Shown piece by piece: positions 10,176 to 19,137 of a stretch of 64,000 nucleotides of DNA. Where the stretch lies: NCBI GenBank assembly GCA_977017575.1, contig CDRNVI010000040.1:310001-374000 (forward strand), written 5' to 3'. The position numbers were made by a program, and so were the translations under genes. The notes below the pieces were generated by a model that worked only from the letters and a program-made list of their open reading frames with translations, searched no databases and was not told where the DNA came from. Positions within the stretch are counted from its first letter, which is position 1; every line of letters begins with the position of its first letter. Origin of the DNA: Paramoeba atlantica. Its lineage: Eukaryota > Discosea.

Positions 10176-11057
10176 ATGAATCCCGCCCAATCCCTCGGTA
10201 GCCGTATCTCGGTCATCAGCAAGAGCCAGGTGCGGTACGAGGGCTTCCTGCACAGCATCAACGAGTCCGACAACACCATGGTCCTTCGCAACGTGCGCAT
10301 GATGGGGACTGAGTCCCGGGACAGCGACCACGGCAAGATCCCCCCGGACCAGAAACTCTACGACCACATTGTGTTCAAAGGGGAGAACATCCAGACGGTG
10401 TATGTGTTCGAGGACGAGCCCTCGAGCAGCGGCGGCCCCGGCACGGCCTTCCAGGACCCTGCGATTGTACGAAGTCAGTTGGTGAGCGATACCCCGGGCG
10501 CGGGGAAGGAGGAAGGGGAGGGGAAGGAGAGAGGGGGGGCATGGGGAGAGGGGGGTAGACGAGGGGGGTTTCCCCGTGGGGAGGGGCCGCGAGGGTATTC
10601 TCGAGGGTATGCCGCAGCGGCGTATCGAGGGCGTGGTGGACGAGGGGGGGGGCGAGGGGGTGGGGGACGAGGGGGAGGGGGTGTTCGAGGTCGGGGCTAT
10701 CGCCGACCGTCGCATTTTTCTGCACATACCGGACGAGAATTTACGGTGGCGCCGGATCCAAGTGCGGCCCGGGAGGAATATAAGGAGGATTTCGATTTTG
10801 TGATGGATAATTTTGAGAAGGGTGATTTTTTGCGGTCCGGTGCGCAGAAAGGGTATGAGAAGGCGTCGTCATTTTTTGACACCATCTCGTCCGATGCAAC
10901 GGCGAAGAAGGGAGGGAGAAAGTCGACTGCGGAGATTCATGAAGAAAGGCAGCATGCGCGGAGTACGGATCAAGCAACGTTCGGTACCGATTTTATTAGA
11001 GGGTACCGGAACCAGTACCGTGGAGGGAGATACAACACACAACGCGTGCGAGTTTAA
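10176..11057 (+). CDS. SCD6: LSM14/Scd6 family mRNP protein
   Basis: The protein has 293 residues from ATG 10176. An N-terminal LSm14 domain (MNPAQSLGSRISVISKSQVR to about residue 85) is followed by a long Arg/Gly-rich RGG region (about 115-195), then the FDF motif (EDFDFVMDNF, about 215-225), an FFD box (YEKASSFFDTIS, about 230-243) and a TFG box (DQATFGTDF, about 265-275). This exact order defines Scd6/LSM14/Tral proteins, which bind DDX6 and the decapping machinery or eIF4G to repress translation in P-bodies. The frame is open upstream to a TTG at 10125 but has no earlier ATG. The gene is GC-rich, with a G-dominated centre at about 10490-10690. Confidence 0.92.
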   Translation: MNPAQSLGSRISVISKSQVRYEGFLHSINESDNTMVLRNVRMMGTESRDSDHGKIPPDQKLYDHIVFKGENIQTVYVFEDEPSSSGGPGTAFQDPAIVRSQLVSDTPGAGKEEGEGKERGGAWGEGGRRGGFPRGEGPRGYSRGYAAAAYRGRGGRGGGRGGGGRGGGGVRGRGYRRPSHFSAHTGREFTVAPDPSAAREEYKEDFDFVMDNFEKGDFLRSGAQKGYEKASSFFDTISSDATAKKGGRKSTAEIHEERQHARSTDQATFGTDFIRGYRNQYRGGRYNTQRVRV

Positions 11058-11522
11058 CACGAAATTGAATAAATCGAATAATTAATGTTTTTAAAGTTTA
11101 TGTTTTTCATTTTCCTTAGCTTTAAAGGTAGACATGCTTGCCATACATTGCGGCACACTTTCAGTCGCGAGATTTAGGCTTGATATTAGGAGGACATAGC
11201 AAAGCTGTCTGCTTACTAACTCATTAGTGAAAATTGTGTATATTGAAAAACCTTTTTACAATTTAAACAGAAATGTTTACTACCGATGCTGTACGATATA
11301 TGGGAATATAAATTTTTTATGACCGAGCAAAATGGTTTGATTTTCTCGAATTCTATTTGATTTATAGAAATTTAATTGATGGTCCTATGCATATTCCACA
11401 TTGCTTCTATTCGTATTCAAAGTAATTATGCGACATATTTTTTTGGATTAAGTAATTGGTTTATTATTTACTCAGTCACTCCGAAACATTACATCTTAGA
11501 GATAATTTTTCTTGTTTTTCGT
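11058..11522. other. spacer, nothing recognised
   Basis: AT-rich 465-base spacer. The reading frame of the next gene is open from about 11379 with a hydrophobic, unlikely extension. I treat this as 5' untranslated sequence because CATCTTAG (11492-11499) is a good splice acceptor 23 bases before the chosen ATG. Confidence 0.4.
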
Positions 11523-12212
11523 ATGGAATCACTTGGAAAACGAAGGTGCCTTTCCCCAGAAAGATTTGAACCGATCCATTACAAGGCTTTTGCGTCCTAT
11601 CTTCCACGTGCGTACCGTCTGATTCCTCGACCAGTAAAGGCCCAAAAACAGAAAGAAGGAAGACGAGAAACTGCTGCCAGCAATGCGACTTCTCCAAAAC
11701 GAGGTCACAGCAATAAACATTTGCGGAAGACATCCCTAAAACCGCTTCAGAACAACAAAAGCTCCAGTAGTTCTTACCGTTCATCGACACAGGGGTCACT
11801 CAACAGTCCCCATATGACTAATCTGGTAAAAGTGAGACGTTCGGGTCCTCTCCCTGAGCCATCTGAGAAACTCTCTCTCATGAATACGATGTCCAGGTCT
11901 ACGAAGTTCTTGCCGCATATGATACCCAACAACCAGTCATCGGGGAATCCCATACCGCGTAAAAGAGAACAGAGGTCAAAGTGTCATTGGCAATTTTTAA
12001 ATGCAGTACATGGCTGGAACAAGTATCTTGATGAAACAAGTCTTGCATTTGACAAGGCGTACCGCAAATGGCAAAGAGATCCGCGTCAACGGTCTGTACA
12101 AGTCGAAACACTCGGTAGAGTAAAGTACACTGTTGATTTCCACAACATGACTCAAACATCAGCACTTACGATGGGAGAAACTCAATGCAGAGTTCAAAGA
12201 GTGCGACTATGA
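11523..12212 (+). CDS. WWE-domain protein
   Basis: The protein has 229 residues from the ATG at 11523. The first 140 residues are basic and Ser-rich (low complexity). The last 85 form a WWE-like domain: CHWQFLNAVHGWNKYLDE, then FDKAYRKW, then GRVKYTVDFHNMTQTS and VQRVRL. These match the WWE pattern W-x(2-5)-W...Y...A/V-D-F-x-x-M-x-Q. WWE domains bind poly- or mono-ADP-ribose and usually sit beside PARP or ubiquitin ligase domains. Here no catalytic domain is visible. An alternative upstream start (11379) would add a hydrophobic stretch and is less likely. Confidence 0.72.
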   Translation: MESLGKRRCLSPERFEPIHYKAFASYLPRAYRLIPRPVKAQKQKEGRRETAASNATSPKRGHSNKHLRKTSLKPLQNNKSSSSSYRSSTQGSLNSPHMTNLVKVRRSGPLPEPSEKLSLMNTMSRSTKFLPHMIPNNQSSGNPIPRKREQRSKCHWQFLNAVHGWNKYLDETSLAFDKAYRKWQRDPRQRSVQVETLGRVKYTVDFHNMTQTSALTMGETQCRVQRVRL

Positions 12213-12842
12213 AAGCACGGTTTTAGGAATCTAAAACTTGTTAAAATTCTAAAAACTTGTTACATTTATTAAAAATAACATGTAATGCTGTTTCAAAATT
12301 ATATGGTGTGTCGTTCATAGTAATCTTCAATTATAGTTCAATTCGTAAATTAATTACGTTGTACAATGCATGTTGCAGTGTTAGTATATGCGCTATCATG
12401 TTAAGTGACGAGACATTATTTAATTTAGACAAGCCTCTAAAGAAATTTAAAGTAACACCCAATTGTATTAGGCGTGTACATAGATATGTGGTTGCCTGAT
12501 ATTTCCTATATCGTCATACATTCGTTTGTTGGGATACCGGTTTGGATTGATGCTTATGTTGTCACTGTTCTATCGTAGCCACTTTAAAAAATGTTTTACT
12601 TTTCGCGTAGTTAACTTCTTCCTAAATTGTAAGGACAGAATGCCGGTTAATTTCCTTAAGAGCTTTACTTAAGCGCTCATGTTGCCCGAATATCGACACA
12701 TACATTTTTACCCCACTGTGCAAGTAGACGAAATTTTCCACACATCTACCAAGCGCAAGAACTTTGACGCAATGATATTGTCCCTCCCTAATAAATCTAA
12801 CGAAAACTCTTAAATATTTATCTAGATTTTTATCTATCGACG
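12213..12842. other. spacer, nothing recognised
   Basis: This 630-base spacer has no credible frame; the 80-codon frame at 12257-12499 has random-looking composition. TTTATCTAG (about 12817-12825) is a plausible acceptor 17 bases before the next ATG. Confidence 0.4.
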
Positions 12843-14423
12843 ATGAATTTTACCCTGTTTTTCGCTTTCGACTGTCATGGAGAAAAGGTCAATTACGAGA
12901 TAAAATTTCCAGCACGCCCTTTCATTACAGATATAGCAAAATTTATACATCGCACATGGGCTAGCAAAGATCTTGATTCCGCCATGACTGACATTACCAA
13001 CTCTTGCATCAATTCCGACTCTTCACTTCAGTTAAAGAAACTTAAAATATACGATGAACCATCTCAACTATGGGTTGATCTTGTCTCCAATGAGCAAGTT
13101 GTCGAGTGGTCGCAACTATACGGTGTCCCCAAAAAGGCCACAACGCTCGATAAGGAAAAGAAAGCGATTCCACCCGCTACAAAGACATTATTCGTGAAAA
13201 ATACTCCCGAGACACGGTTTCCATGTTCGGAACATGACTATAAAACAGTTAGTGGCCTTTCTTCGGTGCATCCAGAGGAAGCGCTAATGAGTCTTTGTCA
13301 AAAAATAGAACCAACAATAGACTTGGAGAATCAAGTCTTTGAAGAGTTCGAAGATCTTCGGCCAGTATTAGATACCTCACGCAACGAGGGATTATACGCA
13401 AAGCAATGGAGCAGGCGATTGCTGTCCGAATACCCGGTGTTTTCTCAATATGTGTGTTCCTTGCTCCAAGAACACAAAATGCAAAGGGACTGCACCCGCA
13501 AGCTCGCTCACATGAAAAATGAGCTCAAGGCAAGTCAAAACAGAAAGTTGATAGCCCAAGAACAGCTCGAAATAGCGCAAACCGAGATACGAGGGGGGTC
13601 AGAAGTCTTGTCTCAATTACGTGAAGAGGGAGAAGTGATAAAAAAGAAGAACCAGACTGTACATGTAGAGCAGAATCGGAAAGAAATTTCACTGCAGCGC
13701 TTTCGCGATGCATTGCGCAAAGCACAGGAAGAATTGAAAGAGAATGTGAAACAGAATCAGATTCTTGGAATCGGGTGCACTAAACTAATACAGAAATCTG
13801 AAACTGCAAGGAATCGGGCTAGAATCTTAAAGGTGGGGGTGGAAGAAGCAAAAAACGAAGTGGAACGTATTCACGCGGCTCTTCTGAAGGCTCAGGATCG
13901 TCTAAGTGCAGCAGAAAATGGGCTTCGTAACGCAGACTGCGAACTACAGCATTTATGCGCGTCTGAAGAAAAGTCTATGCAAGATCTTCAAAGCTCAATG
14001 GCCGAAAGCAATAAAAAACAAATTCTTGTTTGCGAACTAGAGCACTCTGTTCATCATGGGGTTCAAGATATGAAGTCTCTCTCTGATCAGGGTTGTCTAC
14101 TTGAAGATCAGATACAACATCTAGATGTGAGCAAGACAGCGAAAAATAATGAGATAAAATCTGTCAAAAACCGCGAGCAAAAAATTCATACTAGATTTAC
14201 GGAATGCATCAAGGAATGTGATTGTTTGCAAAAGGAGGTGCAAGATTACGAGGCACGTTTTGTGCAACAAAAAGAAAGCGCCTCACTTTATCTCCAAAAG
14301 CGAAGAGACTTGGCAAAGAAAGAGTGCAAGATACGTAGGCAAAGAAAAGAGCTCGATTGCATTCAATCTGATCTGCGACGCGATGCGTGCACAACACTGG
14401 AACAATTAACGAATGGAAAGTGA
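12843..14423 (+). CDS. coiled-coil protein with small N-terminal domain
   Basis: The protein has 526 residues. Residues 1-100 look globular, alternate strands and helices, and end with a motif LWVDLVSNEQVVEWSQLYG. Proteins with this 'W-V-D/E-L...Q-LY' ending followed by a long coil occur in several protist lineages, but I cannot name the family. From about 195 to the end the sequence is a near-continuous coiled coil rich in Lys, Glu, Gln and Leu, with Cys scattered in it. It is probably a structural or cytoskeletal protein. ATG 12843 is the first in-frame methionine and lies 17 bases after TATCTAG. Confidence 0.75.
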   Translation: MNFTLFFAFDCHGEKVNYEIKFPARPFITDIAKFIHRTWASKDLDSAMTDITNSCINSDSSLQLKKLKIYDEPSQLWVDLVSNEQVVEWSQLYGVPKKATTLDKEKKAIPPATKTLFVKNTPETRFPCSEHDYKTVSGLSSVHPEEALMSLCQKIEPTIDLENQVFEEFEDLRPVLDTSRNEGLYAKQWSRRLLSEYPVFSQYVCSLLQEHKMQRDCTRKLAHMKNELKASQNRKLIAQEQLEIAQTEIRGGSEVLSQLREEGEVIKKKNQTVHVEQNRKEISLQRFRDALRKAQEELKENVKQNQILGIGCTKLIQKSETARNRARILKVGVEEAKNEVERIHAALLKAQDRLSAAENGLRNADCELQHLCASEEKSMQDLQSSMAESNKKQILVCELEHSVHHGVQDMKSLSDQGCLLEDQIQHLDVSKTAKNNEIKSVKNREQKIHTRFTECIKECDCLQKEVQDYEARFVQQKESASLYLQKRRDLAKKECKIRRQRKELDCIQSDLRRDACTTLEQLTNGK

Positions 14424-14753
14424 CAGTGCATAAGGTAGCACTGGTGCATTATTTTTTCTAGAGGTAGACTAGATTTGTACTGTTAGAATTTTAGGCTTGC
14501 GCTTCGCCGAACTCTTCTTGTACATTGTATATTGAAACTTCGTGCAGGAGCTTTACATGGTAAACAATACTGCGTTTGTTTGTAAACAACAAACTGTTTT
14601 GAGAAAGAGAACTAGATCAAGAAGGTCGGATGGCACTCTTCATTTCTAATAGTTTTCACTTTACCTATTTATACAACGCCTATTTGCTTGTATACTAATT
14701 ACGAGCTGTCATTTTTAAAATATAAATTTGAAGTCTTCAAGCTAGTACTCATC
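14424..14753. other. spacer, nothing recognised
   Basis: 330 bases, AT-rich, with a short direct repetition of TTTGTAAACAACAAACTG-like sequence near 14560-14600. No RNA gene or element seen. Confidence 0.35.
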
Positions 14754-16112
14754 ATGGGACACGGTCATCATACTCACCACGCAGTGCACTCGGAACACGA
14801 TGCTCTTCTAAAATCCATTAGTATTGTCGCCATCTACTTAGTCGGAATGGGTTTCGCACTTCTCCCTGTCACATTGAGGGCCAAATTTTCAGGTTCACGA
14901 CACTACACCACATTTCTGGGATTGGCCAACGCTTTCGCGGCCGGGGTCTTCCTTAGCATGGGTCTCATTCACTTACTTCCCGAGGGAGAAGCTCGATTAC
15001 AAGACTTCTACGGTGATGACAATATCAAGTACCGTATTAGCTACCTAATGTGTGTTGTTGGCTATGCCGCAATCCTAACACTTGAACGGGTCGTCTTCAC
15101 CACTCCTTCCTGCGCTCACCACATGCACATGGCAGTCCATCAAGAGGACGCCTCGGCTCCCTCCTCTGCAGCTCAGCTCGAAGCAAAAACATCTGCAACG
15201 ATTGAAATGCTCGCTTCCCAGAAGCAGAAAATAAAAAAGCCGAGAGGAGCTGTTATGAGTCCCGAAATCAAACCAGCGGTAGACCGATGCATACAAGACA
15301 CAGCGCCTCCCTGTCATGCTGAGGGCACTCACTACATATTGCGATGTCGCGAGCGAATCGTTGCCGCGATTGCTGGAAAAGAAGCAGCATCCCATTGTGT
15401 CGTTTGTGAAGACAAAGAGCATCGCACTGCGGGTTTAGATGTCGCGAGCAAGGCACGCTCCACCAGCAGCGTTGCGTTGAAACCTTCTAAAGCCGGCACC
15501 GGGGAAAGTGAACACAAAACAGTAGACTCCACGGTGCCACAGATCACTGGCACGGATGATAACGTTTCTATTGGTCTCGAATCCGACCAAGTTTTGGAAG
15601 TTCCACCTGTTATTTCAAAGGAGCATCGTCATACTCACTTGTATCCCTACCATGAAGTGCGCACAGGAACAATACAGCCCTACGTGCTCATGGCAGCACT
15701 CGGGGCTCATGGGCTCTCGGAAGGTCTAGCCCTTGGGGTGGAACGCGGCAAGCACCATATTCTATTTCTTTTCTTTGCGATTGTCGCCCACAAATGGGCT
15801 GAGGGCCTCGCCCTTGGAATCAGCTTCTCCAAGACAGAGATTCGAAGCAAGAAAATTGTTGCCCTTCTTTGTGCATTCTCTCTGAGTACTCCAATTGGTG
15901 TTGGAATTGGGTGGCTGGCCCAAGCGTTGCTTCCAAAATGTGCAGAGGGCTACTTCCTAGGGTTTAGCAGCGGTTCCTTTTTATATATTGGGGCAAGCGA
16001 AGTCGTTGTGGAGGAGTTTATTCAGGGTCAACGACATTGGCGAAAGCTTTTCTTTTTCTGTATTGGTATAGCACTAATTTATGTAGTCACAACGTATCTT
16101 GATTTCTGCTGA
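14754..16112 (+). CDS. ZIP-family divalent metal transporter
   Basis: The protein has 452 residues from ATG 14754; the frame extends upstream to a TTG without another ATG. A His-rich N terminus (MGHGHHTHHAVHSEHD) precedes three membrane segments. A long polar loop with further His (about 130-310, ending EHRHTHLYPYHE) follows, then five more segments. The diagnostic ZIP motifs are both present: AHGLSEGLALG in segment IV (about 322-332) and AHKWAEGLALG in segment V (about 352-362), in the ZIP-I (ZIP1-3-like) style. These proteins import zinc or iron into the cytosol from outside or from organelles. Membrane location is not shown by the sequence. Confidence 0.9.
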   Translation: MGHGHHTHHAVHSEHDALLKSISIVAIYLVGMGFALLPVTLRAKFSGSRHYTTFLGLANAFAAGVFLSMGLIHLLPEGEARLQDFYGDDNIKYRISYLMCVVGYAAILTLERVVFTTPSCAHHMHMAVHQEDASAPSSAAQLEAKTSATIEMLASQKQKIKKPRGAVMSPEIKPAVDRCIQDTAPPCHAEGTHYILRCRERIVAAIAGKEAASHCVVCEDKEHRTAGLDVASKARSTSSVALKPSKAGTGESEHKTVDSTVPQITGTDDNVSIGLESDQVLEVPPVISKEHRHTHLYPYHEVRTGTIQPYVLMAALGAHGLSEGLALGVERGKHHILFLFFAIVAHKWAEGLALGISFSKTEIRSKKIVALLCAFSLSTPIGVGIGWLAQALLPKCAEGYFLGFSSGSFLYIGASEVVVEEFIQGQRHWRKLFFFCIGIALIYVVTTYLDFC

Positions 16113-16385
16113 GCTTCAATGCTACTGGGCGCGAGCTATCTGTTTTTTCTAATATCAGTATTTATGAAAATTTCCGATAAAGGGTGTCGTTCGTTTCTGC
16201 TTGATAATCAATTTAGGCTGACATGTAATTGCATTGCTTGAAAAAATGTTACATCACTACTTCTCATAGTACCTTTCGCCAGTTTTCCATTGAAACAATC
16301 AATTATTTCAATTGGCAATTTCAATTATTTTAAAAAAAAATCGATTGCTTATTTTCTCTTTCTAACTTCTGTAATCGGTGGAGTC

Positions 16386-17294
16386 ATGTGCTCGCAAGAC
16401 ACAGCGCGAAAGGCTGCACAGCACTTGAAAAGGGGATACTCATTTCTTCGTCGCACGTTGTTTCGATGGAAACCAGATTACGAATCTGCCGCTGATGAAT
16501 TCGATATTGCAGCATCTCTGTTTATTAAAATCGAGGACGCTGTTAAAGCGAAAGAGTGTACCTCTTTGGTTTGCGAAACCTTTACTAATCTGGGTGATCC
16601 TTATATGGTAGCCAACGGAGCTCTACGATTTGCTGCCTTCTTAAAAGAAAAAAATCAGCACAAAGAAGCTTCTGAGTATTATCTCATTGCTGCCGATTAC
16701 TTTATGAAAGACGATAAACCAAATAGAAGAGCACATGCATTACACGAAGCGGGGAAAGAAATGGTACACTTCGAGCAAGAGGGAGCGTGTACATATTTTG
16801 AAGACGCGATAAACATACTGTTTGGCATAGAAAAGCTTTACTTAGCTAGGGACATTTTTAGCGATTGGTTACAGTGTACCATTAATGGAGGACGCGTAGA
16901 GGATATCTTACACTGCCTCCAACTTCAACGAAAATGCCACCGCGAGCAAGACAACACCCATATGTACTCTCGGACAGTGCTTGAGTCAGTTGTCACGGCG
17001 TTATATTTTCAAGACCTTGTTCTTGCGAAGCGTGCAATACGAGAAGCGGAATCCGAAAAGCCGAATCTGTTGCGGAGCGAAGAATGGGGTACTGCTCAAG
17101 ATTTAATTTTGTCTATAGAAAAGCAAGATCACAAGCGTCTAAATGCACTGCTCACCGATCAAATATTTACTTTTTTGTATCCGGATATTTCTTTCTGGGC
17201 CAAAGAACTTCGTTATAAAGATGTGGAAGATACACGTTTATCCAAAAGATCCTATTCATCGGGTGAAAAGGAAATTACTGACGACGAACGGTAG
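16386..17294 (+). CDS. NAPG: gamma-SNAP-like vesicle fusion adaptor
   Basis: The protein has 302 residues from ATG 16386, close to the roughly 312 of animal gamma-SNAP. It is an all-helical TPR-like fold with the family's opening: a basic FLRRTLFRWKPDYESAADEF segment at about 22-41, then repeated A-A-x-F and Y-x-x-AA-x-Y patterns (EYYLIAADYFMKD). SNAPs recruit NSF to SNARE complexes for disassembly. The 'K-W-x-P-D-Y' spacing is typical of gamma rather than alpha/beta SNAP. The C-terminal tail (KEITDDER) is acidic. The frame is open upstream to TTG 16290 with a hydrophobic stretch, but I chose the ATG because the family starts there. Confidence 0.8.
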   Translation: MCSQDTARKAAQHLKRGYSFLRRTLFRWKPDYESAADEFDIAASLFIKIEDAVKAKECTSLVCETFTNLGDPYMVANGALRFAAFLKEKNQHKEASEYYLIAADYFMKDDKPNRRAHALHEAGKEMVHFEQEGACTYFEDAINILFGIEKLYLARDIFSDWLQCTINGGRVEDILHCLQLQRKCHREQDNTHMYSRTVLESVVTALYFQDLVLAKRAIREAESEKPNLLRSEEWGTAQDLILSIEKQDHKRLNALLTDQIFTFLYPDISFWAKELRYKDVEDTRLSKRSYSSGEKEITDDER

Positions 17295-17807
17295 CACTTA
17301 TTTGGCAATTTTGAAGATATTGTTCTAGAAACAAATTCAAATTTCTGAGGTTCGTTCAAGAAATCGGTTTTCGCAGTCAAGAATTCTCGCAGACTCCAAT
17401 AGACTTTTACTCTATGTTTATATGCCTCTTGCAAGTGGATCTAGTCTTTGTTCCATTACAATATACACATGCATGTATTATATTGCATCTCTAATACTAC
17501 ATCTCTTACAGGTCCGTACCATAAAAATGAAAGAGATGGTCCAGAGAGCACCAGGGATCCCCTGTACAGAAAAAAGAAGCAATAATCTTCGCTAGAGTAA
17601 CGAGATCTCTCGAACGACACAAAAATAAGCCAAAACGCACAAAAAGGAATTTCCTACAGGCGCAAGATTTTTTAACGGAAATATGAGCTACTTTTCTCTC
17701 AAGAAAGTTAGTTTTCAGTTATCAATTTTCGTAATGTTTCAAATAATTTGCGGAATTTTGACCCTTCTTTTTCCTTAAATTTCTCATATAGTCATCTGGT
17801 TTTTTTA
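17295..17807. repeat. spacer with core of a mariner-type MITE family
   Basis: About 17585-17635 carries AATCTTCGCTAGAGTAACGA and a following ACACAAAAATA. The same core (GCTAGGGGAACGAGATTTCT) occurs in the elements at 25.5, 43.8 and 44.2 kb. Terminal repeats are not recognisable here, so this is an old fragment. The remainder of the 500-base spacer shows nothing. Confidence 0.45.
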
Positions 17808-17845
17808 TTTTTTAGGCTCTTCGTTGTACGCGGTGGTCGTTTTCA

Positions 17846-19057
17846 GGTCGGATTGAACGAATAATGTACAAAATTTCAGTTTTCAGAATTTTTAAAAGGA
17901 CGATATTTTCCCTTCGATCATTATCTAACAAAAAAAATGCTTCTTACTGCAGAACATAATGCGCACAATACACGCGAAGATCCTCCAAAACTCGCTTCAA
18001 AACACTTGCTCCATTCACCCGCAGAGATCCGTTACATTTTTCTGCCAGGGCGCGCACACGCTCATGCCGGTTTTCATTGCTTCTACCAAGTTGGCCGCCA
18101 CAACGCGTCAAAGTTCTCTTCAACATGCTGTTGGCTCCTTCTACGGTGTTAGTGTGCACACCGGAAACACTGATCCACTCATTTCTGTGGATAACCGAAT
18201 CCCATTGATACTTTCCTTCAAGAAAATTGTTGTGCCTGGCGTCGGTATGGATCCGCGTACGCGAGGAGGCACACATAGCCTCGATGGGGGGAATTAAGTG
18301 TTCTGCGCTTTTTTGAGGCACAGGCGTGACATGTATCTCTGTCAGCTTGCTGTCACGAGTACATTCGGCCAGAGTCTGAACTATCTGGCTACCACCAGCG
18401 CGTACCCGCTGGTTTCGGTTGTTTCCCCCTCGCTTGATCTTTGAGAACCACGTCTCATCGACTTGCATAAAGGATACTGTTCCCTCGGCGTTCCGCTGAC
18501 GGATTTTATGAACCTCAGACAATGATTTTTCGATAATTTGGCGTTGCAAAACTACAGTTCTTTGAGAGACTTCTTCTTCCTTTGCAACTTCTGTTCCCAG
18601 CATGCTATAAGAAAAGGAAACGATCCCAATTAGAATCTGCTTTGCGGACACCTTTGTCTTTGAGTGCTTGAGAGGACCGTCCTGTGACATCAAATTGCGG
18701 CAGGAGCGTACTGGGCAGTGGAACTTGCCTCCCTTCAGATTACACAATGCCCGCTCATGCCCACGCTCGCAGGAAACGCTTTGTACAGTGAGTTTGTGGT
18801 TTCGCATCCACAACATACACGTTTCCTCTGTGGCAGAGCCGACTGAAGTCAAGCGAATTTGAGCAGCGCAATCAAAACGAGGGCAACCTGTGCAGTTCAT
18901 TGAAACCTTAGAGAAGCAATACTAGCCGTAATTTTAAGATAAAAAATGACTAATAATCCAAAAAATTCATACATATCACCCTAGGAAACACAAAAAAGGA
19001 TTTCATAAAAATTTAAAATTATTTAAAAAAAGTGTACATTATTCGTTCAATCCCACC
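17846..19057 (-). mobile_element. complete Merlin-type DNA transposon (1212 bp)
   Basis: Terminal inverted repeats are 17846-17870 (GGTCGGATTGAACGAATAAT and five more bases) and 19033-19057, matching at 24 of 25 positions. Perfect 8-bp target duplications CGTTTTCA flank it at 17838-17845 and 19058-19065. The only gene is an intact minus-strand transposase. Merlin/IS1595-group elements are known for 8-9 bp duplications and termini beginning GG, which fits. Identical duplications, matched ends and an uninterrupted transposase suggest a young and possibly active copy. Confidence 0.93.
17944..18900 (-). CDS. Merlin (ISXO2/IS1595-like) transposase
   Basis: The protein has 318 residues from an ATG at 18900. 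The N terminus has cysteine pairs (CTGCPRFDC, then CERGH, CPVRSC) forming a likely zinc-binding, DNA-recognising region. The catalytic domain shows the DDE triad in conserved contexts: D148 in FMQVDETWFSK, D220 in RIHTDARHNNF and E254 in HTNTVEGANS. The second carboxylate is followed by the family's usual distance to 'N-x-VE'. No internal stop or frame change. It lies wholly inside the terminal repeats and runs against the host genes. Confidence 0.9.
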   Translation of the reverse strand: MNCTGCPRFDCAAQIRLTSVGSATEETCMLWMRNHKLTVQSVSCERGHERALCNLKGGKFHCPVRSCRNLMSQDGPLKHSKTKVSAKQILIGIVSFSYSMLGTEVAKEEEVSQRTVVLQRQIIEKSLSEVHKIRQRNAEGTVSFMQVDETWFSKIKRGGNNRNQRVRAGGSQIVQTLAECTRDSKLTEIHVTPVPQKSAEHLIPPIEAMCASSRTRIHTDARHNNFLEGKYQWDSVIHRNEWISVSGVHTNTVEGANSMLKRTLTRCGGQLGRSNENRHERVRALAEKCNGSLRVNGASVLKRVLEDLRVYCAHYVLQ

Positions 19058-19137
19058 CGTTTTCAACTTAGAAGTCACTCATGCTGCGCGCTTCGCGTTG
19101 AAAACTACCACCGTGTATAACGAGGAGCCTAAAAAAA

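Larger units (their letters stand above)
17808..19137. repeat. long hairpin, 40-nt arms, split by Merlin element
   Basis: The left arm is 17808-17845 plus 19066-19067; the right arm is about 19097-19137. Read on opposite strands the arms agree at about 36 of 40 positions (core AGGCTC, TCGTT, CGGTGGT, GTTTTCAAC). Before the Merlin insertion the arms were separated by only about 29 bases, so the target could have formed a hairpin or cruciform. The hairpin may be the remains of a foldback element or of two copies of one repeat family lying head to head. Confidence 0.7.

Noticed and set aside
10155-10727. Minus-strand frames opposite LSM14
   Set aside because: Pro/Ser-rich shadows of the RGG-coding region.
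12257-12499. 80-codon + frame in the spacer after the WWE gene
   Set aside because: Random-looking composition and no recognisable motif; length is within chance for this AT content.
12570-12590. CGTAGCCACTTT, partly like the dinoflagellate spliced leader
   Set aside because: Only a short stretch agrees and the conserved 3' part of the leader is missing; treated as chance.
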